A DNA stretch of 21,035 nucleotides, from the IMG/VR virus record IMGVR_UViG_3300030333_000375, positions 1 through 21,035 of that record; one strand, given 5' to 3'. The position numbers and the translations under genes are program-made. Below, one piece after another: positions 6,435 to 13,498 of the stretch (positions are counted from its first letter, which is position 1; each line of letters opens with the position of its first letter). This stretch comes from a virus. The notes under the pieces are model-generated. The model had not been told where the DNA came from, ran no database searches, and saw nothing but the letters and a program-made list of their open reading frames with translations.

Positions 6435-7775
6435 TTACTCGCCTACCAATGCCCTCCTTGCAAGATCTTCTGTTGCTCTCCAAGAGTCAAGGTCGTTCCC
6501 CATTGCGGCGAACTCCTCGTTGGTTGGGACTCGAATGTCGGTTGTTGGTGCTGCGGCGGACTTCTGGATCTCTGCGGTTCCAGTGCTGATCGAAGCAATC
6601 TCCTCTCTGAGAGCCTTGATCTGTCCTCCGAAGTCGTTTGCCTTCTGAACCTCTAGCGCACGGGCGGTCTCTGCATCGTAGCGAGCCTCCCAATCTGCCT
6701 TTACAAGAGCCTTAAGCCCCTCCTCATCTCTGAGTGCAGCGTATGCCGAGTATCCTCTCTCTAGTCCTTCGGGAGTAATCCCGCCGGACTTGATCACGTT
6801 CTTGTTGCCCGATGGCTTTGAGTATGCCATGTTGCTAACGCCTGGCTGCTTGATGACGTATTTGTTGCCACCAGGAGCCGAAAGAGAAGGGTAAGAAGGC
6901 TCGGATGCGTCCTCGCCGCTTCCAACCTCGTCACCCATACCTCTGTGAGAGTAGCCACCTGAGCCGTCCACGCCGACCATGTATGCCTTCTCAAGACCGA
7001 AGTGAGTCCTCAGTCCATTGAGATCGACACCCTGCTCGTGTGCGAACTTCTCAAGAGTGTCGATGTATTCCAGAGCATCCTGAGTGGACTTCTCCAGCAC
7101 AGGCTCCTCTGACTTTTCTTCTGACTTCTCTTCAGATTTCTCCTCATTCTTGTCAATAGCCTTCAGTATTCCTGTTAGACTATCCCTTATTTCCGTCAAT
7201 GCTTCATTGTCTGTCATTTTTGTCACTTCCTCTTCATCCATCTTTAGGATTGTATAACTGGCCTCGGGATTGATTCCCTTCTTGCAGAGAGTTATCTCAT
7301 GCAACTCAAGGTCAGTAATCTCTCGGTGGTTGCCATGCTCAGGCGTGTGCTTGTTCACACGGAACAGGGCTTGGCCCCCTATTGAAAAGGCACGGAGATC
7401 TCCATCTCGCACCTGCTTTTGCACTTCTCGTGCCTTCTGAATGTCGCTGCGTATCTTGCATACGACAAAGAGGCCGTGATCGTCCACCTCGGACTTCCAC
7501 ACTCGCCCCTGCGAATCTGAATAGGAATCAACTACTTCTCCAACCTGAATACCGCTATGTGCTAACTGGACATTTCTGTAAGCCTTGTTCTCCATGAATT
7601 TTCCGAAGGCTTTCTTTAGAGCTGCGGCAGGGATTCTATCTCCCTGCTTGTCCACCATATCCACGCTTGCGTATCCGGCAACAAACAAATCATTGCCTGA
7701 ATCCTCTTTGATGAGGAAATCTGCACCAAAAGCAGACCATCCTACGGAGGGTGTTAGCATTTCTGCGGTTGCCAT
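6435..7775 (-). CDS. Prohead protease fused to scaffold-like C-terminal domain
   Basis: A 446-residue protein. Residues 1-175 match the HK97-type (S78/U35) prohead serine protease: 'GYASVDMVDKQGDRIP' near the start, catalytic His73 in 'NVQLAHSG', catalytic Ser131 in 'LRAFSIGGQ', and the conserved 'LELHEITLCKKGINPEA' strand with a probable third active-site acid at E160. Residues 187-446 are charged and helical with a KSEE repeat (about 213-226), a Gly/Ser-rich middle with two 'GNK-x-VIK' copies, and coiled-coil-like C-terminal helices, typical of scaffold. The protease cleaves scaffold and itself before DNA packaging. M187 (ATG 7217) has its own strong leader and could start a separate 260-residue scaffold. 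The main start is ATG 7775, with only a modest AGCAGGG upstream. Confidence 0.88.
   Translation of the reverse strand: MATAEMLTPSVGWSAFGADFLIKEDSGNDLFVAGYASVDMVDKQGDRIPAAALKKAFGKFMENKAYRNVQLAHSGIQVGEVVDSYSDSQGRVWKSEVDDHGLFVVCKIRSDIQKAREVQKQVRDGDLRAFSIGGQALFRVNKHTPEHGNHREITDLELHEITLCKKGINPEASYTILKMDEEEVTKMTDNEALTEIRDSLTGILKAIDKNEEKSEEKSEEKSEEPVLEKSTQDALEYIDTLEKFAHEQGVDLNGLRTHFGLEKAYMVGVDGSGGYSHRGMGDEVGSGEDASEPSYPSLSAPGGNKYVIKQPGVSNMAYSKPSGNKNVIKSGGITPEGLERGYSAYAALRDEEGLKALVKADWEARYDAETARALEVQKANDFGGQIKALREEIASISTGTAEIQKSAAAPTTDIRVPTNEEFAAMGNDLDSWRATEDLARRALVGE
7218..7238 (-). promoter_or_regulatory. Internal ribosome binding leader, possible nested scaffold start
   Basis: On the minus strand, GAAGAGGAAGTGACAAAA directly precedes the in-frame ATG 7217 (M187 of the protease gene). 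It is almost the same as the major capsid leader GATAAAGGAAGTGAAAAA. It lies exactly between the protease domain and the scaffold-like region. Initiation here would give a 260-residue protein ending at 6435. Confidence 0.5.
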
Positions 7776-7808
7776 TGAACCCTGCTACTTTCCGCAATTG
7801 TATATGAA

Positions 7809-7830
7809 TGACAACATGACAGGGTTGTCA
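7809..7830 (-). promoter_or_regulatory. Perfect inverted repeat in the largest intergenic gap (operator or RNA hairpin)
   Basis: TGACAAC, 8 spacer bases, then GTTGTCA: a perfect 7-bp inverted repeat 4 bases after the stop of the large upstream gene and 33 bases before the protease start. On the transcribed strand it is followed by an A/T-rich TTCATATACAATT rather than a U-tract, so it is not a classic intrinsic terminator. It could be an operator, an RNA processing hairpin or part of a promoter for the protease and capsid genes. The rest of the 7776-7834 gap shows nothing else clear. Confidence 0.4.
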
Positions 7831-7834
7831 GCAT

Positions 7835-10800
7835 TCACAGAGCATCATCATGACGAAGGGCTGGCAATACCTCGTTTTCGGTTTCATCATGATCTTTATC
7901 TTTCTTAGGGAATCGAATAACGGCTTTACCATCCTGGATAGTAAGCGAAGCATCCCCATCTTCTGTGGAAACGACCATGTTCATTGGCCTAAATGATGAT
8001 TCGGGATCCATTTCCACTCCTTCTCTCTTTGGATTACCAAAAGTAGTGTTTTCCTCGTCTGTAATTTCAGTCGGCCCTGTGGGTGCGGTGATGTCTGCTT
8101 GCATACCTGCCCAAGCTCCACCATCTCCTGATGCCCTATTCATACGGGGGAATGCGAACTTTTCCGCTATGTCATCATCAATCGCCTCATTGACAGTCCA
8201 TTTCTTGTCCTCTGTTTGCTCTAATCCATATTCGCCCCCATATTTGTCAAGCATACTCTCAGTCAGACCATCAACATGAGCGATGAGGTGTTTGGTTGTC
8301 AATGCCACTTCTTCTGAAGTAATTGCTTTACGAGCATGACGCATGATGTTTGAGATACTATCCTCATCATCATGTTCACCATCGACATTTACCTCTGGTG
8401 CTTTGTCAATAGATTTCCTAAAGACTGGCCTTTGTCTGTATGATGGTATTGCTTGATCGGGCAATCCAATGTATAGCGATGCAACCGGACTCCATAGTGG
8501 GAATTGAGATTCAGCTTGCTTGATAAGATAACTCGGCCCTTCATATTCAGAGACATATGTTCCGATTTCATCAGAATCGAGTTTTGCTACAACGGGAGTG
8601 TATATCCCAGGATATTCCAAAACGATATTTGAATCTCTAACACTCATCTCAGGAAGCGGAGGGAGGATAGCGGCTTTACTAATGTCATCCTGAGCATACA
8701 ACACCCACTTTGGATGAACCTCTTTGCCCTTAATGAATGTCGATTTAGCATCTCGAAGAAGTAAATCTGTTCGATCCAAATTGGCTATTGTCTTGATTAG
8801 ACCGTCTTCATCAGTAGTGACGCATGAGTTTGGTGAAGGGAAATGAACGTGATCATTGGTTGAATACAATGTCCTCAATGCATCAACACGATCAGACAAC
8901 GGCTCTTGACTCATATCTGTATCCTTGTGGACTAGCAGATCAACAACTGTCAGAACATCGCCATCCACATATCCGTCAAACATGGCATCGCCTTGCAAGG
9001 AGTCCTTGAGTGCCTTCTTCACTTTACTCGGCAGACTCATTGGCTCTATGCTCTTGCCGGACTTCTTTACGAAAACTCGCTCTCCTTTGGGTTTCTTTTG
9101 AACGACCCATTCGCCACTAAAACCCTTGAGAGTATCCATGTCATCCAAGTCTTTGACTACATGAGCAGGTTCTATCTTGGTCTTGAAAACACCTGTTGGC
9201 TCATAATCATCTGATTTGGTAATGTTATCTGTAAGATGGGGAGTTCCGGCCATAGTCGGTTGCAAGGCGTTGATTTCTTTTGACTTGGTATGAATGGGGC
9301 GTGTGGCGTGATTTACATCAACTGCATTCACTAACAATTCATGAGGGGTTCTCTGCAACATAGTAAATGGGGCTTCTTTGTTTTCCCATACCAAGTCATT
9401 TGCATTTCTATCCCATCTATAAGTCAGAGTAGCGGGCATTTCATGGCCCCATGAATCAGTAGCACCATTGTTGAATATCGGTGCTATGACTGATTCGGAA
9501 GCAGGAGAAACAGGGCCAAATGTCCCTATTTTGGATGATAATTGGCCGGATGAAGTATCAGGGATTTGATATTCAGTCGGATGGACTCCTCCTTTTCGCA
9601 TTAAAAGATGATTGGCGGCGGCTGCTATCTGTCCGATATTGCCTCTTGCAACTGTATTCATGTTGTGATCGCCATTGACTGGGTGCAAAACGTCCGGCCC
9701 GAATTGTTGCATTACCTGGGAGGCTAGTTGTGCCATGACGTTTGCAAGGGCCGAATCGCTATTCACACCATGTTGATTGTGTAGTTGGTGGAATGTTTGA
9801 TTCGAGTTTGGGTGTGGTTCTCTTAGCACACCCAATCTAGCAGAGCCAAGTTCAGCCACTTGCATTAATTGATCTCCAAAATTACTCAAGAGCAATGCTT
9901 CATCTGGTATGATTATTCTCGCACCTGCTCCTGATATTTCAGAAGGATGGTTGTTGTGACGCATGGCCGCAGAAGTCCATGCCGCCCTTCTTCTTTCAAA
10001 GTCCATATCTCCTGTTGAAAGAGAGCTAAGAGCAGATGCGAATTGAGGGGCCGAATTAGATGCGACAGGGAAATGTGAACCTCCTAGCATATGAGGCCCA
10101 TTAACTGGGACTCCATCAATCAATAAATCACTCAACCAATTCTCTCCAAAGACATTTGGATATGATTGAGATAGGATTGATTTGAGCGAACCGATGTCTC
10201 TACCCACTCCCCCATGAAACTGATAAGGTTCCCACCAATGGTAATTATGACCTGGTTCATCCCCGATGAAAGGAGAAGTCAATGCGGCATTCGGGACATC
10301 TTCTGGTGCAGACATAGTGGGGCCGCTTCTATCACTTGGCCTCTGCCACCATGCAGCAAGGGGGGTGAACCTATCTCGCCAGTTTCTCAAGTAGCGATTC
10401 CAATGCGTTCCGGTCTTCTCTTGGAATTTATTCAGAACGGTTCTTGCCTCTGGACTTTGTGGATCTTCCGTCTGACTCAATTCCTGAAGTAAGTTGTAAA
10501 ATTGCTCACTCTCTCCAGGACTGTGCCATTCTAAACCAAACAAGAAAGGAAGCATACCGAACTCATTAGCAAGGTATTGTCGCTTTTCTGACTCCCAATT
10601 CTCATCCGCACCGTAATCCCTGTTCCTATCACGTTCATACAAATCAAGCATTGAAATCTTTGGATCACCAAATATCATAGCATCTTCGGGTGATAACTTC
10701 ATCCCCTTCTCACTCATTTTGTGATTTTCTGCGATGAGATTGATGAAATCGAATATCTCATCAACATACTGGGGTTGGCCGTGAGATGCATTATGCAACA

Positions 10801-11140
10801 AAGGGAATGAGTTCGAGTTCATACCAAATGGGTGATGCTCTCCGTATGCATTGTCATCATTCGCTATCGGCCAGTCCTTCAAAGCAGATGTCGAAATCTT
10901 AGAATGACCTGCCAAATACGATTGGTAATCAGTAGGAATAACCATCTCAGACGGAGGAAGTGCAGATCCCAAATCCCTCATTGAATAAACAGGAGGGCTT
11001 TCTGCCATTGCCATAGCAGCCATATCTTCCTTTGTGATCTCGTTCCCATCTAAAGCATGGAGGTATTTCTCAAGAGGAGGCTCTTGGCCCATGATTGATG
11101 AGAGGACTACATCGGTTCTAAGTTTGACATAATCGGACAT
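7835..11140 (-). CDS. Giant protein (~1101 aa) with a ligase-like nucleotidyltransferase domain; probable virion/assembly protein
   Basis: The largest gene of the window. Residues 1-640 match no family I know; they are rich in His, Asn, Trp and Pro and contain no membrane segment. Residues about 642-815 resemble the adenylation domain of ATP-dependent DNA/RNA ligases. A motif-I-like K683-P-K-G-E-R688 follows 'WVVQK'. A motif-III-like 'FDGYVDGD' (721-728) is followed by 'VVDLL' (732-736). 'PLSDRVDALRTLY' (747-759) and a motif-IV-like 'LLLRDAKSTFIKGKE' with 'KWVLY' (793-815) complete the pattern. Canonical motif I is KxDGxR; here Asp is Lys, so activity is doubtful. The C-terminal 290 residues are acidic and unassigned. 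ATG 11140 is chosen because AAGGTGGG lies just upstream and the previous gene ends 10 bases earlier; an in-frame extension to 11164 is possible. Nucleic-acid binding in the virion or at packaging is inference. Confidence 0.85.
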   Translation of the reverse strand: MSDYVKLRTDVVLSSIMGQEPPLEKYLHALDGNEITKEDMAAMAMAESPPVYSMRDLGSALPPSEMVIPTDYQSYLAGHSKISTSALKDWPIANDDNAYGEHHPFGMNSNSFPLLHNASHGQPQYVDEIFDFINLIAENHKMSEKGMKLSPEDAMIFGDPKISMLDLYERDRNRDYGADENWESEKRQYLANEFGMLPFLFGLEWHSPGESEQFYNLLQELSQTEDPQSPEARTVLNKFQEKTGTHWNRYLRNWRDRFTPLAAWWQRPSDRSGPTMSAPEDVPNAALTSPFIGDEPGHNYHWWEPYQFHGGVGRDIGSLKSILSQSYPNVFGENWLSDLLIDGVPVNGPHMLGGSHFPVASNSAPQFASALSSLSTGDMDFERRRAAWTSAAMRHNNHPSEISGAGARIIIPDEALLLSNFGDQLMQVAELGSARLGVLREPHPNSNQTFHQLHNQHGVNSDSALANVMAQLASQVMQQFGPDVLHPVNGDHNMNTVARGNIGQIAAAANHLLMRKGGVHPTEYQIPDTSSGQLSSKIGTFGPVSPASESVIAPIFNNGATDSWGHEMPATLTYRWDRNANDLVWENKEAPFTMLQRTPHELLVNAVDVNHATRPIHTKSKEINALQPTMAGTPHLTDNITKSDDYEPTGVFKTKIEPAHVVKDLDDMDTLKGFSGEWVVQKKPKGERVFVKKSGKSIEPMSLPSKVKKALKDSLQGDAMFDGYVDGDVLTVVDLLVHKDTDMSQEPLSDRVDALRTLYSTNDHVHFPSPNSCVTTDEDGLIKTIANLDRTDLLLRDAKSTFIKGKEVHPKWVLYAQDDISKAAILPPLPEMSVRDSNIVLEYPGIYTPVVAKLDSDEIGTYVSEYEGPSYLIKQAESQFPLWSPVASLYIGLPDQAIPSYRQRPVFRKSIDKAPEVNVDGEHDDEDSISNIMRHARKAITSEEVALTTKHLIAHVDGLTESMLDKYGGEYGLEQTEDKKWTVNEAIDDDIAEKFAFPRMNRASGDGGAWAGMQADITAPTGPTEITDEENTTFGNPKREGVEMDPESSFRPMNMVVSTEDGDASLTIQDGKAVIRFPKKDKDHDETENEVLPALRHDDAL

Positions 11141-11150
11141 TTTCCCACCT

Positions 11151-11960
11151 TCATAGGCGGGCATAAATGCTTTCGATTAACCCCGCAATCTCTTCGACTA
11201 CTCCTTGCTGACCGACAGTAGCCTGTTTCTTGATTTCAGCTAGTGACTCCTCAACCTTAGCACGGTAGTCATAGTCTCCACCATCATTGAAGTGCATATG
11301 CAAGGATGACGAATCCTTGTCATACCCAGTCTGCGCTACTGATGGCATCTTGAAGACCTCGCTAATCGCTTTGGATTCAGAAGCATCCTCTGTGAAAGGT
11401 AATACTTGGTTGCCCTGGTATCCGGCAGCAGGTATCTCCGTCTTGCCTGAAATCTCCATGAACATGGGCTTGACATTATCTCCCGAACTCTCTTGGACAT
11501 ACTTCCTGATAAATTCCCGAGTAGCATCCTCCTTGCCGAACAGCTCTTGCATCTTTGCCCCTCTTTCGCCTGGGCCTCTCCTCTTATGCATGAACCTGGC
11601 AAATAGTGGGCCTTCTGTTGAGGAACCCCTTAGTTGCTCCTTATCCCAACGACCCATGCCACCATATTGGCGACCCATGTTCTCATCACTCGTTCCCCAA
11701 GCATCGAGGTCTTCCTCCGTGACAGAATCCCAATCGAAATCCTTGTATGATTTAGGATCGTATTCTGCAAGACCTTCGTTGAACTCTCCTTTTGCGACTC
11801 CCTTTGGCCCACAAGTCTTGCACTCAGGATCTTCACATCCCATGTTGCATTCATAATTGTAAGTCGAGTTCTTCTCTATGCCAACTGCCTTCTCGATGTC
11901 TCTCACGATTGCTAATAGCTTGCCTTCTGCGGTATCTTTCACGGGATCAACGAATCTCAT
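11151..11960 (-). CDS. Unknown protein with N-terminal Cys4 cluster
   Basis: A 269-residue protein with a Cys cluster near the N-terminus (C38-x3-C42-x4-C47-x2-C50 in 'CNMGCEDPECKTC'), probably binding one zinc ion. A charged, Gly-rich middle contains 'QYGGMGRWDKEQLRG', and the C-terminal helix ('AKVEESLAEIKKQATVGQQG' onward) looks like an oligomerisation segment. No enzyme motif is seen. ATG 11960 is preferred: AAGGAGA lies 7 bases upstream and the ATGA overlaps the previous stop by 4 bases; a longer in-frame start at 11990 lacks this support. It lies just before the giant ligase-like gene and is likely co-translated with it. Its function is not recognised. Confidence 0.78.
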   Translation of the reverse strand: MRFVDPVKDTAEGKLLAIVRDIEKAVGIEKNSTYNYECNMGCEDPECKTCGPKGVAKGEFNEGLAEYDPKSYKDFDWDSVTEEDLDAWGTSDENMGRQYGGMGRWDKEQLRGSSTEGPLFARFMHKRRGPGERGAKMQELFGKEDATREFIRKYVQESSGDNVKPMFMEISGKTEIPAAGYQGNQVLPFTEDASESKAISEVFKMPSVAQTGYDKDSSSLHMHFNDGGDYDYRAKVEESLAEIKKQATVGQQGVVEEIAGLIESIYARL

Positions 11961-12283
11961 CTTCTCATCTCCTTCTCTGCATCTTCCCACTCTCTAATCT
12001 CATCATGTCGTGAAATACTCTTGGCGATGAGATCGCCACTACCCTGGAAAGGGCCACTAAATGATTCCTGACCTGTTTCACGGTTCAATGGGTCGAATGC
12101 TTCATCTGCGTGAGGAGTGACAAACCTCTGCCACCCTTGAGCCTTCATTGCGGCAGTAGGATCATTGACGGCATTTCGCAATTCACGATTCTCCATCTTG
12201 AGGATTTCATTCTCTTCTTTGAGAACCTTAGCCTCCTCGATTGCGGCTTTGGCTATATCCATTGCATCTTCTGTATCTGACAT
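11957..12283 (-). CDS. Small coiled-coil protein, unknown function
   Basis: A 108-residue protein. Residues about 8-40 form a coiled coil with heptad hydrophobics ('AIEEAKVLKEENEILKMENR'), similar to a leucine zipper, followed by a Pro/Gly-containing linker and a charged C-terminal helix ending 'EIREWEDAEKEMRR'. ATG 12283 is chosen over GTG 12286 because AGGAGGTG lies 7 bases upstream of it. It overlaps the preceding stop by one base (TGATG). A dimerising assembly factor or small scaffold is possible; nothing identifies it further. Confidence 0.75.
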   Translation of the reverse strand: MSDTEDAMDIAKAAIEEAKVLKEENEILKMENRELRNAVNDPTAAMKAQGWQRFVTPHADEAFDPLNRETGQESFSGPFQGSGDLIAKSISRHDEIREWEDAEKEMRR

Positions 12284-12795
12284 CACATTGCACCTCCTGT
12301 GCCACCCATGCCTGGAACCATTGCATTAAGGTTCCCATTTGTCTGATCATTAGCCATTTGAGTTGGGTCATGCTCACGCAATGACCTCTCGGGGTCATCA
12401 TTCTTCATCTGTGCAAGGACATTTCTCATCGCTTCAAACATCTGCCTCATCTGCAAGATTTTTCCATTCCTCTCTCTGATGAAGTTATGATCTATGTTTG
12501 CACTTCCAAACTCCGTGCTAACTCTTTGCCCTGCATTTAGGATGTCTTCGCCATCATTCACCCATGATTCTAATTGCACCCACATATCATCGGCGGCAGA
12601 TTTTTTTCCAGCTCCTATCATGTGAGCAGGTAATGCACCAGGGTCGCCCATTGGCCCCTGGACATTTTGAACGTCTGTATTCAATCCTTGTTCGGCCAAT
12701 GCGCCCATAGTGGGGTCTTGCTTACGAATAATATCGTCACGGACACGCAAGGCTCGTAGGCGTTCACCTACTCCTCCTGATGCCCTCCATGACAT
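12283..12795 (-). CDS. Helical protein of unknown function in the portal-protease interval
   Basis: A 170-residue, mainly helical protein with a Met/Gln-rich segment ('GKILQMRQMFEAMRNVLAQM') and a disordered C-terminus with Gly/Met ('MVPGMGGTGGAM'). ATG 12795 is preferred because GAGGTG lies 7 bases upstream and it begins just after the previous stop; in-frame starts at 12810 and 12843 would extend back into the previous gene. No domain is recognised. The disordered Gly-rich tail resembles that of the portal, but no shared function can be claimed. Confidence 0.72.
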   Translation of the reverse strand: MSWRASGGVGERLRALRVRDDIIRKQDPTMGALAEQGLNTDVQNVQGPMGDPGALPAHMIGAGKKSAADDMWVQLESWVNDGEDILNAGQRVSTEFGSANIDHNFIRERNGKILQMRQMFEAMRNVLAQMKNDDPERSLREHDPTQMANDQTNGNLNAMVPGMGGTGGAM

Positions 12796-12796
12796 C

Positions 12797-13147
12797 TCAA
12801 TACACCTCATGGGGGCGGAATACCTTGTCGGTTCTGCCCGCACGAACTACACCGAGGGCTATTGCACCGTCATTGACGCTAAGGTCGCCATCGGTGTTGT
12901 CGAATTTCCTGATTGTTCCGAGCTGTTGGTCTTCGGTTGTTTTCTTTGACATTGCCTTTGTAAGACTGTCATGCAGAGCCAAGTCATCTCCTAAACTGCT
13001 TAATGCATTCTTAGCATCATTCAGATGCTTCTCTATGTCATCCCTGTTGTTGAAATCTATTGCCTTAATCATGGCTTCCATTGATGCCAATGCCCTTCGG
13101 GCCATAGGATCCATCTTCTGAAGCCCAAATATATCGCCTTCGCTCAT
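12797..13147 (-). CDS. Small helical protein, unknown function
   Basis: A 116-residue protein. Residues 10-70 are helical ('RRALASMEAMIKAIDF', 'DIEKHLNDAKNALSSLGDDL'); residues 80-116 look like a short beta region ('GDLSVNDGAIALGVVRAGR'). It has no cysteines or membrane segments. It starts at ATG 13147, with GGGAGG about 10 bases upstream, after a 45-base gap that holds nothing else I can identify. It belongs to the unrecognised gene block between portal and protease. Confidence 0.72.
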   Translation of the reverse strand: MSEGDIFGLQKMDPMARRALASMEAMIKAIDFNNRDDIEKHLNDAKNALSSLGDDLALHDSLTKAMSKKTTEDQQLGTIRKFDNTDGDLSVNDGAIALGVVRAGRTDKVFRPHEVY

Positions 13148-13192
13148 GTCGCTCGTTCCTCCCTATTTTTTCCATTGTTAATGACTGTTATC

Positions 13193-13498
13193 CTATCGTT
13201 GCCCTTTGGCTCCGGCGTTCCTAAGCTTGGCATCAACAGAGGATTCGGCTTGTGTTTTCTTATGATCTGTGGAGTTTCCTCGGGTCGATGAGGATGCGTG
13301 TGAGCCACTCACTCTCTTGATATTCACCGGAGATTTACCTGCTGATGCTCGGGATGGTTTTCGTTGATCTCTCCCTAATGTCTTGAGGGGTGGTATGTCA
13401 GAACCATATGTCATGGCCTCGGACTCTTTGATTGGGCGTTGCCCGTAATCTAGTCCATCTCGCTTGACGACTTCCCATGCCTTCTCGAATGCGGTCAT
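13193..13498 (-). CDS. Small basic disordered protein with FEKAW N-terminal motif
   Basis: A 101-residue protein. The N-terminus carries 'FEKAWEVVKRD' (4-14), like 'FDKAWIAVRDD' (7-17) of the protein encoded at 17824-18975. From about residue 35 it is Ser/Lys/Arg/Gly-rich and probably disordered ('KPSRASAGKSPVNIKRVSG'), with a basic character suited to DNA or to filling an acidic surface. ATG 13498 overlaps the portal stop by 4 bases (ATGA), so it is probably coupled to portal translation. A minor head protein is plausible. No family is recognised. Confidence 0.72.
   Translation of the reverse strand: MTAFEKAWEVVKRDGLDYGQRPIKESEAMTYGSDIPPLKTLGRDQRKPSRASAGKSPVNIKRVSGSHASSSTRGNSTDHKKTQAESSVDAKLRNAGAKGQR

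Noticed and set aside
7776-7834. A bacterial -35/-10 promoter or an archaeal TATA promoter in the largest gap.
   Set aside because: TATACA-like bases are present, but the best -35-like match (CTGACA) is about 21 bases away, and no clear archaeal BRE/TATA pair is visible. Only the inverted repeat is kept as a weak regulatory call.
8690-9217. Calling the giant gene a functional ATP-dependent DNA ligase.
   Set aside because: Motif I has Lys in place of the conserved Asp, the OB-fold domain and motifs V/VI are not recognisable, and most of the protein is unrelated to ligases. Only a ligase-like domain is supported.
11287-11856. A 189-codon open frame on the plus strand, with similar ones at 4331-4762, 12780-13121 and 16243-16683.
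   Set aside because: All are antisense to minus-strand genes that have overlapping starts and good ribosome sites, and their products are rich in Ser/Leu/Pro/Cys in the manner of non-coding frames.
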